From Molossus alvarezi (Eukaryota; Chordata; Mammalia; Chiroptera; Molossidae): a DNA stretch of 64,000 nucleotides. This document shows positions 23,537 through 34,195 of this stretch, piece by piece. The translations under genes were made by a program, and so were the position numbers. The stretch covers positions 43,840,810-43,904,809 of the forward strand of contig CM073888.1 in NCBI GenBank assembly GCA_037176705.1, given 5' to 3'. Within the stretch, counting starts at the first letter, position 1. Each line of letters starts with the position of its first letter. The notes beneath the pieces were generated by a model. It had not been told where the DNA came from. It saw only the letters and a program-made list of their open reading frames with translations, and did not search any database.

Positions 23537-23540
<4 letters not shown>

Positions 23541-23544
23541 TTGA

Positions 23545-23710
23545 GATTGAAATCGACAATACCAAGTGTTGGAGTGGTGAGAGCATAAATTGGTACAACC
23601 ACTTTGGAAACCTGTATGGTAATATCTGGTAAATTTAAACATACATCTACTGTATGACCTAAAAACTTTCACTTCTATGTATATACCCAAGAGAAGTGAA
23701 CTTTCTCCTC
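23545..23710 (+). mobile_element. Old L1 ORF2 C-terminal fragment
   Basis: ggagtggtgagagcataaat, tggtacaaccactttggaaa and atgacctaaaaactttcact correspond to the conserved ORF2 end of old L1s (WWEC…IWK region). Decayed. Confidence 0.75.
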
Positions 23711-23719
23711 ATATAGCCA

Positions 23720-24455
23720 CTGTGCCTTGTGGAAATAGCCTCTGATTGATCTAATTAGAAGCAAGAAAGCAACAAAAGGGATAGCAGCAATAGCAGTGTT
23801 GGGAAGTGCTGGTGGGATCTACCTGGAGAGAGAGCTACCTAGAGTTTTGTGGAGCCTTAAAACAATGAAAAGTAGACATCAGGGGGGAAAACATATTTAT
23901 AATTTTAATATTCTGGCAATTCAAATCTGTACGACATCAGATCACTCTATTTTCTCCAAAACTGACGATTGGAAAGTATTGCACACTCATTTGATCATCT
24001 ATTATCTATTAGTCTATTTATCAGTCTGTTGATTGATTGATTCATTTATTCACCAACAAATATTGAAAACCTGTCTTAGGCTTTACAAAAGTTGAGTGCC
24101 CTAAGAATATAAAGACCAGAGAGCCAGTATGCTGTTGTGTAAGAAACATGGGATTTAGAGGTATTCGTTCATTCATACATTTATTCAACCAACAAACAAT
24201 TATTGAATGCCTACTATCTGCCAGGTACTGGGATACTGTCCTCCCAAACCTAAAATATGTGTAACCTAAGAAAAATTGCTTAGTTGTCTTGAGTTTCACT
24301 TTCAATATTTGCAAAATGAAGGTATTAATACTTATTCAATGGGTTTGGTTATATGTAATAAATAAGATCATGTATTTCATTGCTGACCCCATGAAATGAG
24401 CAGTGCTTAATAAATGGGGACTCTAAGGGCTTCAGTTCTTGAGGATCTTGTGGTA
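23720..24455. other. No gene seen; ancient repeat remnants
   Basis: 24165-24235 (ttcgttcattcatacatttattcaacc…ctatctgccaggtactggg) has the look of an ancient mammalian repeat that could not be classified. No supported frame. Confidence 0.4.
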
Positions 24456-24461
24456 CGGTAA

Positions 24462-24645
24462 CAGTTGTTTTGAACTCTTGTTGTATATTTGAATTACCTG
24501 GGAAAAATATTAAAATATCAATTCCCAGGCCCCTCTTATGAGACTGACATAATTCTGGCCAGGGGTGGAATATATTATTTTTATAAGTTCCCCAGGTGAC
24601 CTAAAAGTGAACACAGTGATTGAGAATCACTAGTCTAGTGGTAAG
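24462..24645 (-). mobile_element. MER5-like hAT (Charlie) remnant
   Basis: Contains gaattacctgggaaaaat, caattcccaggcccctc, ttataagttccccaggtgac and gattgagaatcactagt, the MER5 block order. Terminal repeats are decayed. Confidence 0.7.
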
Positions 24646-24649
24646 ACAG

Positions 24650-25420
24650 ATTTGTAAATTTAAAAAATCTCAAAACAACATTATTAAAACAGAATCAGAT
24701 TAAGGTATATACAGATAGGTGTAAGGCTAGGAGAAATAGCCTAGATGGAGGGGGTCTGACTTCTCTTGGGGTATAACCCAGTTCACAGTATCAGCAGGGA
24801 CATATCCAATTTGTGCTTGGTCTGGGACGAGATTGATTAATGGCCAAGGAATCAGGTCTAGCAGCTGGGGTTCAGGGGTCCCTAAATATTGTTTTGGAAG
24901 TTACTGAATGTCAAGTGAGCTCTACAAAATTGTATCTAGATACATATTTTTAGGGGAAATCTCTTATTCAAAGGAAAAGTTCAAGTGAATTTAATGCATT
25001 TTATAAAAATATCTGTAATGCTATATTAAAATACAATCAAAATTTAAAAAGTTTAACTGCATTTTGAAGTCTTATTTCATACATTACCTTCATACTCACC
25101 CTTTTTAGAAAAACTAAAATCATAAAAAATATTTTCTCGCCGTGTAGTCATGCTAAAAACAAGTGCAAAGATAAAGGTTTTTTTTTTTTTTGCCAGACCA
25201 ACTGTTTTTAATCAAGGAGACTACATGAGGTCTGACTCATGTGCCTTTAATTCCATAAATGCAATCAAAATACCTCTTAGTGAAAAGCTGTCATTCAGAT
25301 GAATGTTCAGCTTCATAGCCCATCACATTTGAGAAAATGGCAATAGATAAATATAAAACAGCTAAATACAATTTTAGAGATGGATTTTAGCAGAATGTGT
25401 TTATTTTTTTTAAAACACTT
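24650..25420. other. No gene seen
   Basis: AT-rich unique sequence. Confidence 0.5.
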
Positions 25421-25424
25421 TTTT

Positions 25425-25693
25425 ATTTAATCCTCACCCAAGTACATTTTTCCATTTTTTTTTTGTTGTTGTTCAGATAGAATGGGGGGGAGGATGAGAG
25501 AGAGAGAGAGAGAGAGAGTGAGAAGGAAAGAAACATCGACGTGAAAGGGACATATGGAGTGGTTGCCACCCGCATGACCCAACCAGGGCTGGGGACAAAC
25601 TGCAAACGTGGCATGTGCCCTTAGTGGGAACCAAACCTGGGTTTCTCTGGACTGTAGACCGATGCTCTAACCACTGAGCAACTAGCCAGGGCT
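25425..25693 (-). mobile_element. Ves-type SINE
   Basis: Reverse copy: ttaatcctcacccaagtaca tail, a (GA)n run of about 24 bp, gaaccaaacctgggtttctc, end gcaactagccagggct. Confidence 0.93.
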
Positions 25694-25749
25694 AATTTTT
25701 TAAAAATCTTTTAAAATTTGGAGAAAAACTCACAAAAAAGAGAATTTCA

Positions 25750-26095
25750 AAGACTGCCTGCCATGGACTGAATGTTTATCCCCCCAGAATTCATATGTTG
25801 AAAGCTAATTCCCAATGTGATTATTTTTGAAGGGTGAGACACTTGAGAGGTGACCAAGTCATGAGAGTGGAGTCCTCATGAATGGGCTCTCTTTAAAGAA
25901 GCTCCAGAAAGATCACTCACCCCATCCAACACGTAAGGTTGCAGCAAGAGGACAGCAGTTTATGAACTAGGAAACAGGCTGTCACCACAGACTGGTGCTG
26001 GTGCCTCAATCTAGATTATGAAAAAGAAATTTCTGTTCTTCATAAGCAACCCAGTGGATGGTAGTTTCTTACAGGAGCTTAAACAGATGAAAACA
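25750..26095 (+). mobile_element. MLT1-like LTR (ERVL-MaLR) remnant
   Basis: Starts tgccatggactgaatgttta, continues with cagaattcatatgttgaaag, attcccaatgtgatt, gtggagtcctcatgaatggg, a tatgaactaggaaacaggct block, and ends with aagaaatttctgttcttcat…aagcaacccagtggatggta. This is the MaLR LTR block order. A solo, non-coding remnant. Confidence 0.8.
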
Positions 26096-26300
26096 CGTCC
26101 TAAAAGTAAAATTTATTTTCTGTATTTGAAAAATAGCTCTTTCTCCAAATACCCACATGATTGTACCTTTTAACTACATGCCCAGATGAGATCACGGGAA
26201 GAAAAAAAATGTATTGATTTTCCAATCATGTCCAAGGTCCACAGAATCTTGTCAGATGTAGTTACTGACTAAAGATCTCGCGTGGAAAGGTGTTTTTATT

Positions 26301-26343
<43 letters not shown>

Positions 26344-28264
26344 TATTGTTGAAAGTATTACAGTTGTCTCCCTTTCTTCCCCACTTACCCCCTCCTTCCC
26401 ACTTCCGCCCCCCTCCTGCTTTCCCCAACCTAATGTCTGCGTCCACTGGTTGTGCATATAAGTTCTTTGGCTTATCTCTTTCCACCTCTCCCAGCCCCCA
26501 GCCCTCTGAGGTTTGTTAGTCTGTTCCCTACTTCCATGACTCTGGATCTCTTTTTGGTTGACAGCTTGTTTTGTTTATTATGTTCCATAAATAAGAGAGA
26601 TCATGTTGTACTTGTCTTTCTCTGACTGGCTTATATCGCTTAGTATAATGCTCTCCAGGTCTCTCCATGTTGTCTCAAAGGATAATAGATATTTCTTTCT
26701 TACAGCTGCATAGTATTCTATTGTGTAAATGTACCACAGCTTTTTTATCTACTCATCTACTGATGGGCTCTTGGGCTGTTTCCAGATCTCAGCTATTGTA
26801 AATAACGCTGCTATGAACATAGGGGTGCATATATTCTTCCTGATTGGTGTTTCGGGTTTCTTAGGATATGTTTCAAGAAGTGGGATCACTGGGTCAAATG
26901 GCAATTCCATTTTAAATATTTTGAGGAGACACCATTTGTTTTCCATAGTGGCTGCACCAGTCTGCATTTCCACCAGCAGTGTACTGAGTACCCTTTTCTC
27001 CACATCCACGCCAGCACTTGTTGTTTGAGGATTTGTTGATGGCAGCCATTCTGGTGGGTGATACCTCATAGTCATTTTAATTTGCATTTAACTGTTGATT
27101 AGAGATGTTGAGAAGTTTTTCATATGTCTCCTGGCTATTTGTATGTCCCGTTTAGAGAAGTGTCTATTCAGGTCCTCTGCCCATCTTTAAATTGGATTGT
27201 TTGTCTTCCTTTTGTTGAGTTGTATGAGTATTCTAATATTTTGGATATTAACCCCTTATCTGATGTACTGTTGTCAAGTATGTTCTTCCATGCAGTGTGT
27301 TCTCTTTTCACTTTGATGCTGGTTTCTTTTGCTATGCAGAAACTTTTTAGTTTGATGTAGTCCCATTTAATAATTTTTTCCTTTGTTTCTCTTGCCTGAT
27401 GCGATGTATCAGTGAAAGTTCCACTATATATGATGTCTGAGACTTTTATGCCTACATTTTCTTCTAGGATTGTTATGGTTTCACGAGTTACATTTAAATC
27501 TTTAATTCATTTTGAGTTTATTCTTGTGTATGGTGTAAGTTGGTGGTCTAGTTTCATTTTTTTGCATATAGCTGTCCAATTTTCACACCATTTATTAAGA
27601 GACTGTTTTTTCTCCATTGTATGCTCTTGTCTCCTTTGTCAACTATTAATTGTGCATACAGTCTTGGGTCAATTTCTGGGTTTTCTGTTCTGTTCCATTG
27701 ATCTATATGTCTGTTCCTGTGCCAATGCCACGCTGTTTTGATTACAGAGGCTTTGTAGTGTAACTTGATATTTGGTATTGTGATCCCTCCCATTTTGCTC
27801 TCCTTTTTCAAGATTGCTGTGACTATTTGGTGTCTCTTTTGGCTCCATATAAACTTTTGGAGTATTTGTTCTATTTTTGTGAAATATGACAATGATACTT
27901 TAATAGGGATTGCACTAAATCTGTAGATTGCTTTGGGTAGTATGGACATTTTAATAATGTTGATTTTTCCAATGCATAAACATGGTATATGTTTCTACTT
28001 TTTAATTTCTTTCTTTCTTTTTTTTTTTTCAATTTGCTGTAGTTTTCTGAAAACAGGTCTTTTACCTCCTTGGTTAAGTTTATTCCTATGTACTTTTATT
28101 TTTGTTGCAATGATAAATGGAATTGTATTTTTTTAGTTTCCCTTTCTGAGTGTTCATTATTAGTGTATAAGAATGCCATCAATTTCTGGATGTTAATTTT
28201 GTATCCTGCTACTTTGCCAAATTCATTTATGAAATCTAGTAGATTTTTGTTGGAGTCTTTAGGG

Positions 28265-28456
28265 CAGCGGTTCTCAACCTTCCTAATGCCGCAACCCTTT
28301 AATACAGTTTCTCATGTTGTGGTGACCTCCAACCATAAAATTATTTTTGTTGCTACTTCATAACTGTAATTTTGCTACTGTTATGTCTTAGGCGACCCCT
28401 GTGAAAGGGTCATTCGACCCCCAAAGGGGTCATAACCCACAGGTTGAGAACTGCTG
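28265..28456 (+). mobile_element. SPIN-type hAT transposon (non-autonomous)
   Basis: Terminal repeats cagcggttctcaacct and, at the other end, aggttgagaactgctg (one mismatch as inverted repeat). Internal gcaaccctttaatacag, ttgctacttcataactgtaa and gaaagggtcattcgaccccc match the SPIN family as remembered. Exact 8-bp target duplication ctttaggg at 28257-28264 and 28457-28464, as expected of hAT elements. At 192 bp the centre is deleted. No transposase. Confidence 0.95.
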
Positions 28457-29351
28457 CTTTAGGGTTTTCTATGTACATGATCATGTCATCTGCGAATAAT
28501 GACAGTTTCACTTCCTACTTTCCAATTTGGATCCCTTTTATTTTTACTTCTTGTGTAATTGCTGTGGCTAAGACTTCCAGTACTATGTTGAATAAGAGTG
28601 GTGAAAGTGGGCATCCCTGTCTTGTTCCTTTTCTTAAGGGAAATGCTTTTAGTTTCTGCCCATTGAGTATGATGTTGGCTGTAGGTTTTTCATATATGGC
28701 CTTTATTATGTTGAGATATGATCCCTCTATTCCCACGTTGCTGAGCATTTTTATCAGAAATGGCTGCTGGATTTTGTTGAATGCTTTTTTAGCATCTATT
28801 GATATGATCATATGGTTTTTATTCTTCATTTTTTGTATGTGGTGTATCACATTTATTGATTTGCAAATATTGTTCCATCCTTGCATCCCTGGGATGAATC
28901 CCATTTGGTCATGGTGAATAATTTTTTAATATATTGCTGGATCTGATTTGCTCATATTTTGCTGAAGATTTTGGCATCTGTGTGCATCAGGGATATTAGC
29001 CTGTAGTTTTCTTTCTTTGTTGTGTCTTTATATGGTTTTGGAATTAGAATTATGCTGACCTCATAAAAAGAGCTTGGATGTCTTTCTTCTTCTTAAACTT
29101 TTGGAATAGTTTGAGGAGAATGGGTGTTAGCTCTTCTTTGAATGTTCGGTAAAACTCCCCTGTGAAGCCATCCAGACCTGGGCTTTTGTTTGCTGGGAGT
29201 TTATTGATTACATCTTCAATTTCCTTATTTAGTATTTTTCTGTTCAAGTTTTCTATCTCTTCCTGGTTCAGTTTTGGGAGACCATGTGTTCTAGAAATTT
29301 GTCCATTTTGCCTATGTTGTTTAATTTGTTGGTGTATAATTGCTCATACTA

Positions 29352-29452
29352 TTATTTAAAAATATGTTTTTATTGATTTTTTAGAGAAAGAGGAAGGGAA
29401 AGAAAAATAGAAACATTGATTTGAGAGAGATACATTGATCAGCTGCCTACTA
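29352..29452 (-). mobile_element. 5'-truncated Ves-related SINE
   Basis: Only the 3' half is present: aaaaatatgtttttattgat, gagaaagaggaaggg, gatacattgatcagctgcct. It sits at the join between ORF2 and ORF1 pieces of the L1. Confidence 0.8.
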
Positions 29453-29547
29453 CCTCTGATAAACTTGCTTAATTCCATTTCATTTAGCCATTCTTGTATA
29501 GAAGTCTCTTGTTCTTTCATTTGGGATTTGTTTCTTTGTTTCACCAT

Positions 29548-31008
29548 TTTGGTTATCTTAGCAGGGTTTGTAGCTTGCCAAATTTTTCCTGTGGGTGTGG
29601 GTGTTCTGTGGATTGTGGCTCCCTCTGCTGAGTTTGGTTGAATATGGAAGGGGCCATGCTAAACGCCAATGTCTAGTTTTAATTTCCTGGGTAGAGTTGC
29701 TGGCCCAGCAAAGATTCAATTATCCCAGAGCTTTTGCCCAAAGGCTAATAGTCTCAGTTACTTAATGAGCCTCAGATTGTAGCCCTCAGCTGAATGAAAA
29801 ATCCTATAGGTGGGCAGCATAAGAGGATTTCCAGTGGGTGAGGCAATTGCTTTCTCCTGGACTAAAGTTGCTTTGTGAAGAAAATGGTTTCTGCAGTGTG
29901 GGTTAATGGCTCAGGGCATAGACCCAGGCCTCAGCCTTCACAGCTCAGTCCCTAGAGCCACAACACCCAACACTGAGAGTCAGGTCCAAGGCTCAAAGCC
30001 TTCAGAATTTCGTTTCTGCCTACTGGCTTGCTCGTAATCTCTGGCTGTTAATGAGCCTCAGGTTGCATTTCTCTAGATTGGGTGGTATTAAATTCCCAAA
30101 AGAGGGGCCGTTGCTTCTCTCCTGGGTTAATGCTGCTCTGATGGGGCTACTTAACAGAGATGGCTACCGAAGCATGGGGGAGTTGCTCAGCATAGGAGCT
30201 CAGGCCTCAACCTTCACAGCTTAGTTCCCAGAGCCATGACCCCCAACACTGAAAGCCAGGTCCAAAGCTCAAAGTTTTCAGAGGCTCTTCTTTGCCTATT
30301 GGCTGTCAGGTAGTTTCTGGCTGTTAATGAACCTCAGGTTGCACTTCTCCAGGTTGGGTGGTGTTAAATTTCCGAGGGAGGGGCAGTTGCTTCTCTCCGA
30401 GGCTAGAGCCACTCTGGAAGGGGACTTCTTGAGAAATATGGCTACAGTCTCATGGGGGAGTGACTCAGCATAGAGCTCCTGATGACCTCCTTCCCAGCTC
30501 TCCCTGCAGTGCCACACCCCCCACTCTCCTCACATAGTTCCACTCCAGTCCACCCTCCCTCTGTTGGACCCCAAGGTGAGTGGCTGTAGCTGTAAATTAG
30601 TGCACTGGCCCTTCAGGGAAGTGTTGGTGGTCCCTGCCCCCTTTCCTGCTGGACAATACCTCTGCTCTGGTAATTTTTCTCAGCCAGATGTTATGGGAGC
30701 ACCTTTCCCTGTTCCACCACTTTGTACTAGAGAGCTGGCTTGGGGTTTTAACCCCTGACTTCTCAGAGGGTACTGCTCACAGCTACGACAGCCCTAAGCT
30801 GCTGCCTGTGGGCACTCAGCCAGCGCTGTCATGAGTGCAGCTCCTACCAGTCTCGATTTGGGGTCCTCTTTACGTCCCTACTTATAAGGGTTCTCTCTAG
30901 CTGCTCTTCAGTTGGTTTTTCCAGATGAGTTGTCTTTATTTTTGTTGTAATCCCAGTTTGGTCCTGGGAGATGATCTGTGTAGCTTCCATTCACTCTGCT
31001 GCCATTTT
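29548..31008 (-). repeat. L1 5' UTR with about 277-bp tandem units
   Basis: On the plus strand cacagctcagtccctagagcc (29939) recurs as cacagcttagttcccagagc (30216), and ggctgttaatgagcctcagg (30043) as ggctgttaatgaacctcagg (30319). A third, more diverged copy carries taatgagcctcagattg near 29763. The period is about 277 bp. The 5' terminal 130 bp match the start of the L1 at 57557. Confidence 0.88.
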
Positions 31009-31009
31009 T

Positions 31010-32480
31010 CTCTTCTCCCAACCAAGTCAGCTCTGGGCACTTAGACAAAATGTTCCTTATAAGGCCCATGGAGGAGTCTGTCACCTAAACAACTTGCAGC
31101 TTTCTTCTCTGCTTACTTACAAGACTATCTATGATTCTCATGGTTTAGGTTTGTGGCCAAGGCTTCTTTGCCACAAACATTTTGGAAAAGTGTTTTTATC
31201 TTTACCTGGACTACCCATTCTTCATTTCCTTTGCAACTTAAATATAGCCTAATGGAACACTTTAAATGCCTATAAATCTGTATATTTTTTGATATTATGT
31301 TTGTTTTGAGCAGATCAATGGGTCATATACATGATGTTCACTTTCTATTTCTTACAAATAATCTTTGGTTTTACCTTTGTCTTCTGAGACAGCATATTTC
31401 AGGGCTATATATGAAAATTCAAAACATGAAAATTAATTAGAGATCATAATATATTTAAATATGTCTTATGCCTTACTTTTGCTTTTTTTCTTAAGAACTC
31501 GAAGAGAAATTTTAAGGCGACTGTGGTTAAATCTACTCATCTTTTATTTTTTATTTTCCCCCATTATATTTTTAGATGCAGAAGATTATCCTCACTCCAG
31601 TATTTTAGTAAGGGCTCAAATTTGTTTCCTTCTACAATTTACCTTTTCAGTCTTTCCAAATTTAATATGAAAGTATAGAATGAAGTGAGAAAATAAATTG
31701 ATTTTTTTCCCTAAATTGCTAAGTAATTGTATCAGTACCATTTATTAGAATTATAGTTCTCTCCTACCAAGAGTCTTGAGACTCTTCACAAAGTGATGAT
31801 TTATTTATCTATTTATATGGCAACCTCATTTGCAAATGCATATTTAAATATATAGTAGATACTTGAAAAATAAATTATCCCCTTCATTGATTTGTCAGAC
31901 TTTCTTTATCATATAAAATGTGAAATAAAATCTATTCTTTTTTATCACCAATTTTTCTGTTTATGTCTGCACTGTAGACTTAAAATATGTGTCAGTATAT
32001 GTGAGGGCTGATATATATTTTTTTAAAGATCTTATCCATTCTTGATAAATTACTCTTTAGATGAACTTTATTTTTTATCTTTGTTAATCCTTAAGTTATA
32101 ATGATGTAAAACATAAAATTATTGATGTATAAATAGGAAAAACTGAAATCCTATGTTGTTCTTCACTCTCACTTTTTCACTTCCTCTATCCCCCAGGTTT
32201 AAGGACTATTAACATTTTGGTGTGATAAGATCAACTCTCAAACATTTGGTAAGGCTCAAAAATATCAGTAATTTTTAATGTTGGACTTGAAAATAAAGCT
32301 TCACATTAAGAAACATGGACATCTTATATTCAGTCTTCCTGTTCAAAACCATATTATTTCCATTTCCTTAAACCTCATTTTATACATCTCATTAAAACTT
32401 AATTTTATTTTTATAGGTTCTAACATTTTAAATTATTCATTTCTAGGCAATTGATATTGTGAAGGAATTGCTTTTTTCAA
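31010..32480. other. No gene seen
   Basis: Strongly AT-rich unique sequence with many stop codons in all frames. Confidence 0.55.
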
Positions 32481-32484
32481 TATA

Positions 32485-32801
32485 CAGTTGACCCTTGGTT
32501 TGAACTGCATGAGTCCACTTAATATTGTAGATTTTTTTCAATAAATTTACATTTGGCCCCTCATATCCTCTCATTTTGCATTCACAATTGGGAATCTTCA
32601 AATGGGCCTACTAGATGCATTATTCTATGCCATATATAAGGGACTTAAGCATCGGGAATGTGGGGGGGCAGTAGGTGTCCTGGGACTGATGCCGAGGGAC
32701 GGCACCTAGGGACTGGAGTTAAGTTTTGGGGGAGTCAAAAGTTATATGAGGATTTTTGACTGCACAGGGGTCAGGGCCCCTGCGTTGTTAAGGGTCAACT
32801 G
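32485..32801 (+). mobile_element. MER2 (Tigger-type) DNA transposon
   Basis: Ends cagttgacccttgg and gggtcaactg form terminal inverted repeats with TA on both sides (32483-32484 and 32802-32803). Internal gtttgaactgcatgagtcca, aagttatatgaggatttttg and caggggtcagggcccctgcg match the MER2 consensus as remembered. 317 bp, near the usual size. Non-coding. Confidence 0.93.
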
Positions 32802-32809
32802 TACTGTCT

Positions 32810-33115
32810 TTCTTATCACTGGTGATGTAAACAAATGCTCCTTGTTTTTGTCTTTTATTTATTTTAATAATTTTACAACGTAATACTTTGTGTTTTTACC
32901 CTATGTAATCACATAATAAGAAAACTATGATAATTCTATATCCTTTGTATTTGTACCTGTGTTTCTAGTTAAGATTTTAATGGTTTTTGAAAAGTTTAGA
33001 ACTACATTAAGTAGCATTGGTAATAACAGAAATTTGTATTGGTCCTGATGATAACCAAACTGTCTCCAGCTGCAACATTTAGTATGAAATGGACAGTCTT
33101 TGAGAGGCAGAATTA
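32810..33115. other. No gene seen
   Basis: AT-rich sequence; nothing assigned. Confidence 0.5.
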
Positions 33116-33119
33116 GCTA

Positions 33120-33320
33120 TGAGTGAAGTCTCAGCAGCCTTATTGCTGAGCTCAAATCTTGGCTGTGATCTTCCTAGAGGGATAAACTTGGCAAGTTTCT
33201 CCTTACTTTCTATGCCTCACTCTCATAAGTTCTGAGATGTGGGTAATAGTAGTTTCTTCCCCATATGGTTTCTATAAGGATTAAATGAGCATTTTTAAGC
33301 ACTTACAAGAATTTTGACAC
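33120..33320 (-). repeat. MIR SINE remnant
   Basis: Antisense MIR order: gctcaaatcttggctgtg…ggcaagtttctcc…tatgcctcactctcataag…gggtaatagtag…ataaggattaaatgag. Confidence 0.8.
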
Positions 33321-33329
33321 CGGGGTAAG

Positions 33330-34190
33330 CATTGAATCTAGAATTAGTGCTTTATTTTGTCAATGCCTTTTAGACACATTTAATATGCACTAATAATTCA
33401 AAACAATAGCAATGTACTGAATTAAAAACATTCAGCTACCGAAGTGTAGTATTCAGTGTTTTTATTTTTTCTATTTTTTCTTTTTTTTTTTTTCATGATG
33501 AAGTCTTTTAAATTAGTTCAATATTTTCAATTCCAACATTTCCCAAAGAATATTGTTTATTATTTGGAGTCTGTGTAAATTAGTACCATTTGTATTTCTG
33601 TAGTTGTAGGCTGCTAGAAACAAAGGGTGGGTTTTCAGTAGTTCTAACTGCCATAAAGCCCTGTTGGTTCAATGGACTCCACTGGCCTTTTATCATTTAT
33701 CCAAAAATAATACTGTTCTTTATTTTTCCAAGGGATTGGAAATTTAAGGTGTCTCCTGTGGTCAGTCTCTGTCATGTATCTGGCTCTACCTAGTCAGCAC
33801 AGATATAATTTGGTATGAGTGGCATGGGGCTCCAGGAAGACATCACAGCTGAATATGAGAATACTAGTCTCCAGTTTCACAAAACACTCTTTTTTCTAGG
33901 TAGTATTCTCATTCCCTTGAGGGTCTCCTCTAACTAATCCCCAGACTTAAATGCCATCTATGTACTAGCGACTTCCAAATTTTTGTCTCTAGTTCTGACC
34001 ACAACAACCCTGTTCTCCAGATTCAGGTGTCCAACTGCCTATCTATATTTGATATTCTTATTGCTGATATTAACCAGCATGTCTCTTATGTTATGACATT
34101 TGGTGTGATATCTGTTGGCTTGAAATAGAATCTTGTTGAGAGGAAGACTAGCACGGAGTCTCAAGTGTTTTGTTTAGATGTCTAATAAGT
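33330..34190. other. No gene seen
   Basis: Unique sequence with short frames only. Confidence 0.5.
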
Positions 34191-34195
34191 CTTTA

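Larger units (their letters stand above)
26296..31008 (-). mobile_element. L1 with most of ORF1 missing; hosts SPIN
   Basis: Minus-strand order: 5' UTR (31008-29548), start of ORF1 (MVKQRNKSQMKEQETS, 29547-29455), a SINE piece, then ORF2 from the endonuclease/RT junction ([19 protein letters not shown] about 29200) through RT ([27 protein letters not shown]) and the C terminus ([12 protein letters not shown] region at 27050) to the 3' UTR and a (TTTA)n tail at 26297-26344. SPIN is inserted at 28265-28456. Multiple frameshifts. Confidence 0.92.
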
